Shown: positions 50,943 to 59,761 of the stretch, one piece after another | Numbering within the stretch: position 1 is the first letter of the stretch | How the letters are laid out: each line of letters opens with the position of its first letter | Assembly: GCA_949300325.1 (NCBI GenBank) | Contig: CASGDQ010000028.1 | Location: 1 to 64,000 of the forward strand | Direction of reading: 5' to 3' | Length of the DNA: 64,000 nt | From: an uncultured Spirochaetales bacterium | GTDB lineage: Bacteria > Spirochaetota > Spirochaetia > Sphaerochaetales > Sphaerochaetaceae | The notes under the pieces: model-generated | The model's database searches: none | Told to the model about the DNA's origin: nothing | Seen by the model: the letters and a program-made list of their open reading frames with translations, nothing else | Translations under genes and position numbers: made by a program

Positions 50943-53900
50943 ATGAAAAATAGGATTTTTTCAATATTGTTTTCAGTGCTTCTCACTGCGCTTTTCATTT
51001 CCTGTCCGGCAGCCCCGCCGACAGAACCTATGGACAGTTATCTGCCATATGTTGTTCCATCAACTGTGGAAGGATTGACGGCGTCCAATGGATATGAGAA
51101 TGAGATCAGACTTTCCTGGAATGCCTCTTCCAATGCTACAGGGTATCAGGTGTGGATGATTGATGCTAATAACTATGGAGCTTCCTCAGGTACTTCTTCA
51201 TCTTCCCATAGTTATTCAAAACTGGAGCAAAGGGGATTCACTTTTTATGAACAGGTTTCTAGCACCTCTTGCGATATTAAAAACCTTGGTAAAGGCAAGG
51301 CTTATATTTTTTCCGTTGTAGCGCTGAGAGATCTGGGAGACGATGTCACCTCGATAAATAATAGATTGCTATATTCCGATATAAGCGATTTTGTGGAAGG
51401 AAGCACGGTTGGAAATATTTCCCTGTCGGCTGTTCCTACTACAAAAAGCATAATCCTGTATTGGGATGTTCCTAATATTTTTTCTGCAATACCATCCGTT
51501 CCTGGGGCAGAAGAACCTTTATATGATCATGAGTTCACAATCAAATATAGGGAGAAGGGGACAAATGATTGGCTTGTGGTTGAAAGCGATGAGATAGGAG
51601 ATGTTTTTTCTTATCCGATGTCAATTTCCGAGTATTCGCTTAGTTTGAATACAACGTATGAATTCCAGGTGTCAATGGCTGTGGAATTAGAGGGAGAGCC
51701 GATTTCATCCGTTGATAGCGATATCCTTCCGGTTGTAACAGATTCCTCGTTCTCGATTGAGCCTGTTCTTTCTGTGGATGTGGAGCAGGGGGTATCGATT
51801 GATTCAATTGCTGTAAGCTGGAAAGCCCCTTCGATTCCGACTGGAATTGATAGCAAGAACGTGTTCAAGATAGAACGAGCTGTGGATGATGGTTCGGATC
51901 CATCTTCACTTGAATGGACAACCCTGATTTCTCCTGCGGATTTTGATGCTCTCTCAATTGAGGCTTCCGGCGGTGTTTACTCTTGGAAGGATGATACGGC
52001 ATCGGACAATACCAAGTACTATTACCGTATCACAAATGGTTATAAGCAAGCCGAAGGTGTGTATATAATGCAGGATAGCTCCGATCCGGTCACGATATCT
52101 TCCTCTTCTGGTTGGAAAATCTGGAGACCTGATATGGCAGAGGTGGCATTTTCCAAAGATGATGGTGGTGATTTTGGAACTTTGTCTTTCTCTTGGAAAT
52201 ATCCTTATGAGGCTAGTGAAAGGATTTCTTGGGTCATAGAAGAGAGCGTATGGAGAGGTGACGACGGAAAGACCGAAACAAGACCTGTCGATGGATTGTC
52301 CATTACATGGAATGGCGATTCGAAGGAGTATGTCTCGGGTCCGTATAAGATAGAGGCGGAAGAGGGCGTTGTCAAGGTTTATTCCTACAAGCTCAATTTC
52401 ATGGTCGATGGAAAGAGTGTTTCTGTTCTGAATATCGTTTCGGATGATAATATCGCGCTTGGCTCATCATCTGGACCGGTATTGATATCAAATATCAGTG
52501 CGACTACGGATTATGTGGAAATTGTTAAGCTTTCCTGGACTGTGGATGCGTCGATAAGCAGTTTGGATTCGTCTTCTTATACGATCTACGAAGATGAAGA
52601 GATAAAGGATATCGAAGGTCTTGAGATAAGCGGCGACGGTTTGGAAAAATCGATATCGCTTCCAGCCGCCGTTGGAGTCCATTCCTATAGGATAGCTGTC
52701 ACTGTGACGGAATCAGGTGCCCAAAATATTTATTATTGTCCAGATATTGCCACAGGATCCGTTTTGAATGTCCCTGAAGCACCTTCAGCAACCGACGGTA
52801 CCGATAAAGACGGCATAACGGTAACATGGACTGTTCCTGTCGAGCATGTCGTATATGAGCTCTGTTATAAGGCAGAGAGTGCGGGTGATTCCGAATGGAC
52901 TATTCTTGAAGATGACGATAACGATGGTTCTGTATATCTGCCGAAGGCGGGGGATAGCTCTGATGGCCAAATTTTCGAATTCAAACTGAGGGCCTACAAT
53001 AAGAATCAATCCACGGCTGAAGGCAATCTTTATACCGATTATTCCTCAATTGAGCATGGTAATGTGTTTGGAGCCGGAGCCATGACTGTTTCCGCTTCCT
53101 ATGGCGATGATCCTGAAGCAATTACCATTTCTTGGGCTCCTGCCTTAGGTGCAGATTATTATGAGATATACAGGGATGGAGTGAAGCTTCCTGGACAGCA
53201 TAAGGGTACTAGCTATTCCGATTCCTCCGTCTCAAAGCTCTCTCCTGATGAGAGCAATCCCATACCGCTTTCTAAAGAATATGCTTATACGGTCGTTCCT
53301 GTAAGCAATAGTCTTGGTTCTGTGGATATTTCGTATTGCAAGACTGCTGCAGGTAAACTGTTTGCGCCTCCAGAAGGAATCAATGCTTCAAAAGGCGGGT
53401 ATGTTGGCAGAATTAATATTTCATGGGATGAGGTCGATGGTGCTTCGTATTATATGCTGCAGAAATATAAGCTTTCAGATTCCGGTGAATATATTGCAGT
53501 AGGCGATCCCATAAGGGTGAATGGAACTTCGTATGATGATACTGTTTCAACTGAGTCCGTGTATTATTCGGTGCAGGCAGTAAACTCAAACGGGGTGGCT
53601 TCGCAATATCAAAATGGATTCTCGGCAGAGAAGAATATGTATGGAGAAATCGAATACTCAAACTATGGATATAGACTATCCAAGCCTCAGACCTTCTTTG
53701 TTAGTGAACAGGTGGATGGAAACGGCGTTTATAAGGAATATGTGCAACTGACATGGTCCCGTTCCCTAGGAGCCGATACTTATAGGATCAGCGCTCTTAA
53801 CAGTACAACTGAAATCAATGTTACAGAAGGTATGGTATATGGAAGTGAAGCTCAATTGGTGACAAATGGTAAGTCTGAAAATGAAATCGGATATCTTTCA

Positions 53901-54557
53901 TATGATCCGGCGACAGGTGTTTATACATACAACGATGCAACTGGGGTATTTACCACTTCTTCCATGATAACGTCTTTTGCAGTGGCTGCTAAAAACAGCA
54001 CAACGGATAATGTTTCGGAAAACGCATCGGATAATACTCCTGTTCATAGGCAGTTTACAGATGTCGAATATGTGAATCTTGTCAACCATACCTTATATGG
54101 ATTGCTGCATAGGGCTGATGAGTCTTCTGTGATAAATGGGGACTGGTTCCAATTTGGAGCGTTTGCAGACGAAATGGTATCTTACTCGGAGAGTAATGCT
54201 ACTGTCAGTGTACCACGGTATGGATGGGCCGGTCATAAGACCGGATTGGTTTCCCTAACAGGATTTTATGATGATTCGGTCAAAGTTCGTTTAACCACAA
54301 GTGATTTAGTAACGGATAATGATGGTGGATTCGCAGAAGGAGATGACCCATTGAATTATTTGAGAGATGGGACCATAACAGTGGATACTTCGTTGCTTGA
54401 GGATTCCAGCAGTGGCAAAAAATATAAATCAAACGTATCTGTTAAGTTTGGAAATATCAATGTGATTAGCATCAACTCTTCTGAAAGTTACACAGTCACC
54501 ATTGATGGTGCTGTCACGACCATTAATGATTCAGCTTCACTGCAAAGGCCGTTCTAG
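50943..54557 (+). CDS. Giant FN3-repeat lipoprotein
   Basis: This 1204-residue protein has a lipoprotein signal ending LFISC (lipidated Cys near residue 21). Many fibronectin-III-like modules follow, each starting with a motif such as ENEIRLSWNASSNATGYQVW, KSIILYWDVP, DGITVTWTVP, EAITISWAPALGADYYEIYRDG or GRINISWDEVDGASYYML. The C-terminal about 200 residues are not FN3-like and carry SVPRYGWAGH. It is probably displayed on the cell surface as a rod. It heads a four-gene operon with two more lipoproteins and a barrel-like protein. The function, possibly adhesion or glycan contact, is unknown. Confidence 0.82.
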   Translation: MKNRIFSILFSVLLTALFISCPAAPPTEPMDSYLPYVVPSTVEGLTASNGYENEIRLSWNASSNATGYQVWMIDANNYGASSGTSSSSHSYSKLEQRGFTFYEQVSSTSCDIKNLGKGKAYIFSVVALRDLGDDVTSINNRLLYSDISDFVEGSTVGNISLSAVPTTKSIILYWDVPNIFSAIPSVPGAEEPLYDHEFTIKYREKGTNDWLVVESDEIGDVFSYPMSISEYSLSLNTTYEFQVSMAVELEGEPISSVDSDILPVVTDSSFSIEPVLSVDVEQGVSIDSIAVSWKAPSIPTGIDSKNVFKIERAVDDGSDPSSLEWTTLISPADFDALSIEASGGVYSWKDDTASDNTKYYYRITNGYKQAEGVYIMQDSSDPVTISSSSGWKIWRPDMAEVAFSKDDGGDFGTLSFSWKYPYEASERISWVIEESVWRGDDGKTETRPVDGLSITWNGDSKEYVSGPYKIEAEEGVVKVYSYKLNFMVDGKSVSVLNIVSDDNIALGSSSGPVLISNISATTDYVEIVKLSWTVDASISSLDSSSYTIYEDEEIKDIEGLEISGDGLEKSISLPAAVGVHSYRIAVTVTESGAQNIYYCPDIATGSVLNVPEAPSATDGTDKDGITVTWTVPVEHVVYELCYKAESAGDSEWTILEDDDNDGSVYLPKAGDSSDGQIFEFKLRAYNKNQSTAEGNLYTDYSSIEHGNVFGAGAMTVSASYGDDPEAITISWAPALGADYYEIYRDGVKLPGQHKGTSYSDSSVSKLSPDESNPIPLSKEYAYTVVPVSNSLGSVDISYCKTAAGKLFAPPEGINASKGGYVGRINISWDEVDGASYYMLQKYKLSDSGEYIAVGDPIRVNGTSYDDTVSTESVYYSVQAVNSNGVASQYQNGFSAEKNMYGEIEYSNYGYRLSKPQTFFVSEQVDGNGVYKEYVQLTWSRSLGADTYRISALNSTTEINVTEGMVYGSEAQLVTNGKSENEIGYLSYDPATGVYTYNDATGVFTTSSMITSFAVAAKNSTTDNVSENASDNTPVHRQFTDVEYVNLVNHTLYGLLHRADESSVINGDWFQFGAFADEMVSYSESNATVSVPRYGWAGHKTGLVSLTGFYDDSVKVRLTTSDLVTDNDGGFAEGDDPLNYLRDGTITVDTSLLEDSSSGKKYKSNVSVKFGNINVISINSSESYTVTIDGAVTTINDSASLQRPF

Positions 54558-54568
54558 GGGGAAAGGAA

Positions 54569-56842
54569 ATGAAAAAAAAGCTTGTATCAATTATTGCAAT
54601 ATCAGCAGTCTTATTTCTGGTCTCCTCCTGCAATTGGGACGTATGGGGAGCCGAGTATAAGGATTATGGAAAGGGGACAGGAACAACTTCCTCGGCTCTG
54701 ATATTCAAAGGGGATGCTCCTGCCGCACTCACCTCTACGCAGGCAAGATTTTCGGATAAGATTGTTGTAGGCTGGAATTCTGTGACCGGTGCTGATTACT
54801 ATGAGGTTTATCGTGCTGAAGTTTCATCCATTGGAGATGATATATCATCCCTTTCTTGGTCAAAGATGCTTGAATCTCCTGTCGGACTTGTTTCTTATAC
54901 CGATACTGATGTTGAATCGGGAAAGATATATGTTTATCGTGTCCGTGCGCGCAGCTTTTCCCTTCCAAGCGTTTTAGGCGCATATTCCGATGTCTCATAT
55001 GGATGGCTGCTCACACCGCCTGAAACACTTTCCGCAACTCAGGGCGCAAGTGTGAAATCAATAAACATATCATGGTCGAAAGTTTCCAATATATCAGGAT
55101 ATAGGATTTATTGGAGCTCAACAGGATACGGCGGGACATGGCAGGTTGCCGTTCCTGAGGGGTATGATGGATATGATTACATCCTTTCATCAAATGTTCT
55201 GGAATTCCAGTTTGTTCCTTCAAGCCAATATAAAGGTCAGAAGATCTATTTTTATATTGAATCGATTTCCAAATCCGGCGAGCAATCGGATCCTTCAGTT
55301 CAGCGTGTCGGATATACATTTGTCGAAGGAGCTCCGTCCGCACCTATGAATTTTTCAGTTTCCAAAGGAGCTTCCACTTCATCTATTACTTTGCAGTGGG
55401 ATGCCATGTACGGGACTTCTGCAGATGGAGGCCAGACGGATTATGATTGGGAAATCTACCGCTCTGCCTCTGGAGAATCAGAAAGGAAGATATATTCCAC
55501 AGTCGATGGAGATCCGCAGCCTGAAGCCTCTGAAGGAGTAATGACATATATAGATACCTCAAATCTTAAGCCAGGTGTTGAGTATACTTATACAGTCAGT
55601 GCGATAGGAAAAATAACAGATGATAGCGGCGTGGAGACTTCTGTAAATGGACTTCCTTCACAGGATACAGGTTTCCTGTTGTCTCCTCCTACCGAAATCG
55701 AGAGTATCGGAATCAGCCAGGATCCGAATGGATTCAAATTCACTTTCAAGGATGCGCTCGGTGCAAAGGATAATCCAACGTGGACATATACTGTTTATGG
55801 AAGCGAGGGTAAGAGCGGTCCTTGGACTCCTCTTGAAGGGTATGTCAATTTCCCTGTTACAGATGACAGCCGCAAGACAGTCTTCTCTCCTTATGATGGA
55901 GATGCGAATAAGTTTGAGTATTTTACAATCAAAACTTCCGATGGGTATGTCGAGAGTGCTGATTATGTAGAAGCTGTCGGCTCTCCGATAATGGTCAGCC
56001 GGCCAACCAGGCCGGATGGATTCTCCGCTTCTGATAATGTGGTCTATGCCGGTACTGCAGCCGTTAATGGAATTTATCCAATTACTGTTTCCATGGTGAA
56101 AGGTAATCTTGTAAATTCGTATAACCTGAGGGTATGGAAAGAAAAACCTTCTTCAAATTCCTCTTCGGGGTATGAACAGCTTGATAATGTTTCGTTCACC
56201 ATGGATTCTGGGAATGCTGTGATAAAGGAAGCATCAAGAGCCCCGATTGGGACAATGTATTATTTTGCAGTCCAGGGAGTTGATGTGCTCGGGCGCGAAG
56301 GTGAATGGTCCGATGTCGATTCCGGTTATGGTGCAATAACAGGAGATACTCTCATAAAGTATATGCAGTGCTATGGTTTCAAGCCCTGGGAATACCTCAA
56401 TAAGCCGGTATTGAATGATGAATATCCGTATCCTGATAAGGATATTGTTGAAAAATGGACCAACAGCAAGATTTACGGGTATGTCAAACAGGCAGGTACC
56501 GGTAGTCTCACAGATGGAAATGTTGTCACCGAATACAGTTATTTCCATAACGGAAGAATAAGCTATTCGGCGGCCTTGAGCGGCGCTAATGGTAAAATCA
56601 CATTCTCATACAATAATTTCGGTGAGGTTGAATGGCTTAATACCACCGGCAGCTATACCATGGTCGTCGGACTTTCAGGTTCTGGCAGTTGCGATGGCGC
56701 TTTGACTATTGGCGGCATGTATCCGGCATCGATAGGATTTGATAAGATTTCTGTAAGTAATCAGGCTTTTGCCGGTTATTATACTGTCCTTCAGAAAAAT
56801 GGTACTGCATCAGAGGATGTAAGTCCTAACCAAAGCTACTGA
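54569..56842 (+). CDS. FN3-repeat lipoprotein
   Basis: This 757-residue protein has a lipoprotein signal ending LVSSCNWD. At least four FN3-like modules (DKIVVGWNSVTGADYYEVYRAE, KSINISWSKVSNISGYRIYW, SSITLQWDAMYGTS and later) precede a C-terminal domain of about 150 residues with GRISYSAALSGANGKITFSYN. The C-terminal domain resembles that of the preceding protein in character. AAAGGAA precedes the ATG, 11 bases after the upstream stop. The two large lipoproteins may form one surface assembly. Confidence 0.82.
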   Translation: MKKKLVSIIAISAVLFLVSSCNWDVWGAEYKDYGKGTGTTSSALIFKGDAPAALTSTQARFSDKIVVGWNSVTGADYYEVYRAEVSSIGDDISSLSWSKMLESPVGLVSYTDTDVESGKIYVYRVRARSFSLPSVLGAYSDVSYGWLLTPPETLSATQGASVKSINISWSKVSNISGYRIYWSSTGYGGTWQVAVPEGYDGYDYILSSNVLEFQFVPSSQYKGQKIYFYIESISKSGEQSDPSVQRVGYTFVEGAPSAPMNFSVSKGASTSSITLQWDAMYGTSADGGQTDYDWEIYRSASGESERKIYSTVDGDPQPEASEGVMTYIDTSNLKPGVEYTYTVSAIGKITDDSGVETSVNGLPSQDTGFLLSPPTEIESIGISQDPNGFKFTFKDALGAKDNPTWTYTVYGSEGKSGPWTPLEGYVNFPVTDDSRKTVFSPYDGDANKFEYFTIKTSDGYVESADYVEAVGSPIMVSRPTRPDGFSASDNVVYAGTAAVNGIYPITVSMVKGNLVNSYNLRVWKEKPSSNSSSGYEQLDNVSFTMDSGNAVIKEASRAPIGTMYYFAVQGVDVLGREGEWSDVDSGYGAITGDTLIKYMQCYGFKPWEYLNKPVLNDEYPYPDKDIVEKWTNSKIYGYVKQAGTGSLTDGNVVTEYSYFHNGRISYSAALSGANGKITFSYNNFGEVEWLNTTGSYTMVVGLSGSGSCDGALTIGGMYPASIGFDKISVSNQAFAGYYTVLQKNGTASEDVSPNQSY

Positions 56843-56859
56843 GAGAGGATGGATGTATT

Positions 56860-57354
56860 ATGAAGAATTTTAAGATCATCATTTTGATATTCTTATCTTT
56901 ATTCCTGGTTCTTGCAGGCTGTGAGAACAGCATACCCAATCCTATAGTCGGGACATTCGTTCTACTTGCGGAAGCCGAGGGTGCTCCCAATTATATGCTT
57001 GCTGGGTTCAGCTTCGCCGAAGACGGGTCTTTTACCTATGCAGAGGTCATAAAAGGATCAACAAAGGTTATTAAAGCCTCCGGTTCATATAATGTCCTGG
57101 TGGATTATTTTGATTTTGTTACTTCTTCCGGACAGATTAATATCACTATCGATTATTTCAGTGAAACGGATACTGCAGAAAACCTTATTCTTCATTTAGG
57201 TGTGAATCCTTTCCTGTTTGATTGGCAATGTGACAGAAACAACGGTCCTTCCGGTATGACTCTTGTTGTTGATGCTAATGACAGCAGAAAAAACTATGAG
57301 CTTGTTTACAAAGGCTCTGCTTCCGCGCTTGATGATATCATAGCAGGATATTGA
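56860..57354 (+). CDS. Small lipoprotein of the surface operon
   Basis: This 164-residue protein has a lipobox LVLAGC near residue 22 and a compact beta-rich domain (GTFVLLAEAEGAPNYML, FSFAEDGSFTY, GSYNVLVDYFDF) like small lipocalin- or copper-resistance-like envelope proteins. It sits 17 bases after the preceding gene. The stop lies within the ribosome site of the next gene. The function is unknown. Confidence 0.72.
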   Translation: MKNFKIIILIFLSLFLVLAGCENSIPNPIVGTFVLLAEAEGAPNYMLAGFSFAEDGSFTYAEVIKGSTKVIKASGSYNVLVDYFDFVTSSGQINITIDYFSETDTAENLILHLGVNPFLFDWQCDRNNGPSGMTLVVDANDSRKNYELVYKGSASALDDIIAGY

Positions 57355-57365
57355 GGAGGAAGGAT

Positions 57366-58028
57366 ATGAAGAGATATGCTATTGTTTTAATTATTTGCAC
57401 TTTGTTTTCACTTCTTCCCCTTGGTGCCGCGACATTGAAACCTGAGACTGTCGATGCAATAATCAATGCTCTAAATGAGAGGGGATATACCGTTGTCGAT
57501 GAGAATGCCTTGTCATCGGGGGCAAAAGAGCAAAAAAATTGGTGGGATTCGGAAATAGAGCAAGCCCATTTCAGTTATGATGTTTATTTCAGATCATTTA
57601 AGAACCGAGGATCGAATTTCTCCGTAGGCGGTGGACTTAATATCGGATTGCAGACATCATCTTTTAAATTCGAGTTATATGGATTGGGTGATTATTTCTT
57701 GAAACCCTTGGGCGGAGAAGGAGGGGCTGCCTCTTTGGAGTATATGTTAGAGGTAGGCGGCATGCTTGCTTGGAAATTCATGGAGGTGTGGCGTACAAGG
57801 ACATACATATGTCTGGATGTCGGGTATTTCATGCAGTTTGCTTCGATACCTAGGGCGCCAAAGGATATATTCATGGCGATGAACGGAATCATGATAAGGC
57901 CAACAGTGAAGACTTACTTTCAAATAAGCAAGAATTATGATATGTCGTTGGGACTGTTCTTCCAGACTCCATTATATCCTGTCTACAATGATTATAGGGG
58001 TGTTGGAGTTATTATCGGAATCCTTTGA
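57366..58028 (+). CDS. Barrel-like exported protein of the surface operon
   Basis: This protein of about 220 residues starts at ATG 57366 behind AGGAGGA. It has a signal peptide ending LPLGAAT, a short helical segment, then amphipathic strands (FSVGGGLNIGLQ, FKFELYGLGDYF, TYICLDVGYFMQF, MSLGLFFQTPLY) and the final GVGVIIGIL. It is probably an outer-membrane barrel that could anchor or export the lipoproteins encoded upstream. This is inferred from operon context only. Confidence 0.72.
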   Translation: MKRYAIVLIICTLFSLLPLGAATLKPETVDAIINALNERGYTVVDENALSSGAKEQKNWWDSEIEQAHFSYDVYFRSFKNRGSNFSVGGGLNIGLQTSSFKFELYGLGDYFLKPLGGEGGAASLEYMLEVGGMLAWKFMEVWRTRTYICLDVGYFMQFASIPRAPKDIFMAMNGIMIRPTVKTYFQISKNYDMSLGLFFQTPLYPVYNDYRGVGVIIGIL

Positions 58029-58035
58029 TCCAAGT

Positions 58036-58066
58036 GAAAAAAATGGTCCTCCGCATATGGAGGACC
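58036..58066 (-). terminator. Terminator shared by efp and the surface operon
   Basis: GGTCCTCC and GGAGGACC form a perfect 8-bp stem. The minus strand continues into seven T residues, the better terminator; the plus side has only TTT. Confidence 0.8.
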
Positions 58067-58085
58067 TTTCCGTCTCGAATGAATC

Positions 58086-58649
58086 TCAGCTGTTGACCCT
58101 TTCAAGATATTCCTTTGTCTCGGTGTTGACCCTGACCTTTTCACCCTGCTTGATGAAGCCGGGAACTCTGATCTTGAGACCGGTCTCGAGAACCGCATCC
58201 TTTGTCACACCCTGGACCGTATCACCGCGGACCGCATCTTCCGTCTCGGTTACGACATAAACGACCTTGGACGGAATCTGGATGTCGAGGACCTGGTCCT
58301 CCCACATCGTGACCCTGTAGGTCTCGCCGTCTTTCATGAGGAACTCGTAGTCGGGGAAGCTCTTCATGGGAACCTCGATCTGCTCATAGCTTTCCGTGTT
58401 CATGAAAGCGAAGTTCTCGCCATCGTTGTAGAGATACTGGAAATCCCTGTCTTCAATCGTGATGTCCTCAGCGTTGTCCTGCGTCTTCATGGTTTCCTGA
58501 AGAGTCTGTCCTGTTGAAGGGCTCTTTAATTTCAGGCGCACAAATGCAGAACCCTTGCCGGGGTTCACGAATTCACGTTCGATGCAGAGAAACGGCTGTC
58601 CTTTGATCAAAAGAGCTGTTCCTTTCTCAATCTGTCCTGCTTTAATCAT
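58086..58649 (-). CDS. efp: Elongation factor P
   Basis: This 187-residue, three-domain EF-P has the modification loop NPGKGSAF with Lys32 at the position beta-lysylated in E. coli (Lys34). It relieves ribosome stalling at polyproline. GAGGT lies about 10 bases before the ATG. The gene is directly downstream of epmA, the enzyme that should modify this lysine. An EpmB-like enzyme is encoded at 48298-49335. Confidence 0.96.
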   Translation of the reverse strand: MIKAGQIEKGTALLIKGQPFLCIEREFVNPGKGSAFVRLKLKSPSTGQTLQETMKTQDNAEDITIEDRDFQYLYNDGENFAFMNTESYEQIEVPMKSFPDYEFLMKDGETYRVTMWEDQVLDIQIPSKVVYVVTETEDAVRGDTVQGVTKDAVLETGLKIRVPGFIKQGEKVRVNTETKEYLERVNS

Positions 58650-58672
58650 AAATCTTTTACCTCAAAAAAGTG

Positions 58673-59665
58673 TTAATTCGTATTATTGCCATTAGATAAC
58701 ATATCAGAAAGAGGGAATGAAAGTAAAGGTGTTATTTCCTTTAATCCGAGTTCAACCATCAAAAGCCGGTCAAGGCCGATGGCAACTCCGCTGGATTTTG
58801 GCATATCGATTTGGGCAAAAGAGAAATCGGCAGCAGGTATCACCTCTCCTGTTTTTTCCCTTTCCTGCTTTAATCGTGAATATTCCTTTTCATAGTATTT
58901 TTTGATTTTTTCCTTATCGGTCTCTTCTGCGTAGCAGTTGGCAACCTCCACTCCGTTTATGTACATCTCCCATCTAGCTCTGCAGAAGAGCCCTTCCTTT
59001 TCAAGGGCAAGGCACTCAATCTGTTTGGGGTAGTCGGTGAGTATCACCGGGCATTCGAGGGGTAGGGACGGCTCGACATCATTTATGAATATCCTGTTGA
59101 ACGTATCGTCCCAAGCTTCGTCATCCGGAACATAAAGCCCTCTTTTTTCTGCATGATCTTTTAGAAATTGGTAATCTTGAGCTTTTACCAGATCGAGGCC
59201 GGAATACTTAAAAACCGCTTCTGCTACGCTCATTACAAGCGGCTTGCTTGTCACATAGGAAGGCGCATCGTCAAATGATATCTCCTTCAAAAATTCTTCT
59301 GTCAGGGTTATGGAATCCATTTCATCGAAATCCACGGTGTAGTATTCGAGCATTGAGAATTCCGGGTTATGGATTTCTCCAAGCTGCTCTGCGTTGCGGA
59401 AGCATTGGCTGATCTGGTAGATGGACCCAGAGCCAGAAGCAAGCATCCTCTTCATGAATATTTCCGGGGAAGGAATTAGGTACAGCTCTCTTTTTTCCAT
59501 GAAGCTGTTTATGAAAGTGGTGGAAAAGTTTTTTATCGTAGGCTCCGGTATCAGGGAAGACGAGAGCGATGGGGTGGATACCTCCATGTAGCCCCGTGTG
59601 TCGAAGAACCTGCGTATATTGCCATAAAGAGCGTTTCTTTTTCTCTGATAAGTGAAATTGAACAT
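58673..59665 (-). CDS. epmA: EF-P lysyltransferase EpmA
   Basis: This protein of about 330 residues is a class II lysyl-tRNA-synthetase-like catalytic core without an anticodon-binding domain. Motif 2 is FRNAEQLGEIHNPEFSMLEYY in parts, and motif 3 is GVAIGLDRLLMVELGL. It ligates beta-lysine to EF-P. The frame is open to 60421, but that extension is antisense to mnmE and rejected; ATG 59665 (MFNFTYQRKR) starts the conserved part. TACAAT lies exactly 6 bases upstream and there is no ribosome site, so it looks leaderless. Confidence 0.93.
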   Translation of the reverse strand: MFNFTYQRKRNALYGNIRRFFDTRGYMEVSTPSLSSSLIPEPTIKNFSTTFINSFMEKRELYLIPSPEIFMKRMLASGSGSIYQISQCFRNAEQLGEIHNPEFSMLEYYTVDFDEMDSITLTEEFLKEISFDDAPSYVTSKPLVMSVAEAVFKYSGLDLVKAQDYQFLKDHAEKRGLYVPDDEAWDDTFNRIFINDVEPSLPLECPVILTDYPKQIECLALEKEGLFCRARWEMYINGVEVANCYAEETDKEKIKKYYEKEYSRLKQEREKTGEVIPAADFSFAQIDMPKSSGVAIGLDRLLMVELGLKEITPLLSFPLSDMLSNGNNTN

Positions 59666-59677
59666 GCGGCAATTGTA
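59663..59677 (-). promoter_or_regulatory. Leaderless promoter of epmA
   Basis: On the minus strand TACAAT (59672-59677), six bases, then ATG. The -35 is weak. Confidence 0.55.
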
Positions 59678-59721
59678 ATCCAATACAGGATTTGTTGAAA
59701 AGACCTTTATGTGTGCGCATG

Positions 59722-59761
59722 TTGAAGAAACAACCGTTAAGCGGTATATTCTTAAGATATG
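59722..59761 (+). promoter_or_regulatory. Near-leaderless promoter of mnmE
   Basis: TTGAAG (59722-59727), a 17-base spacer, TATATT (59745-59750), eight bases, then ATG at 59759. No Shine-Dalgarno sequence. Confidence 0.65.
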
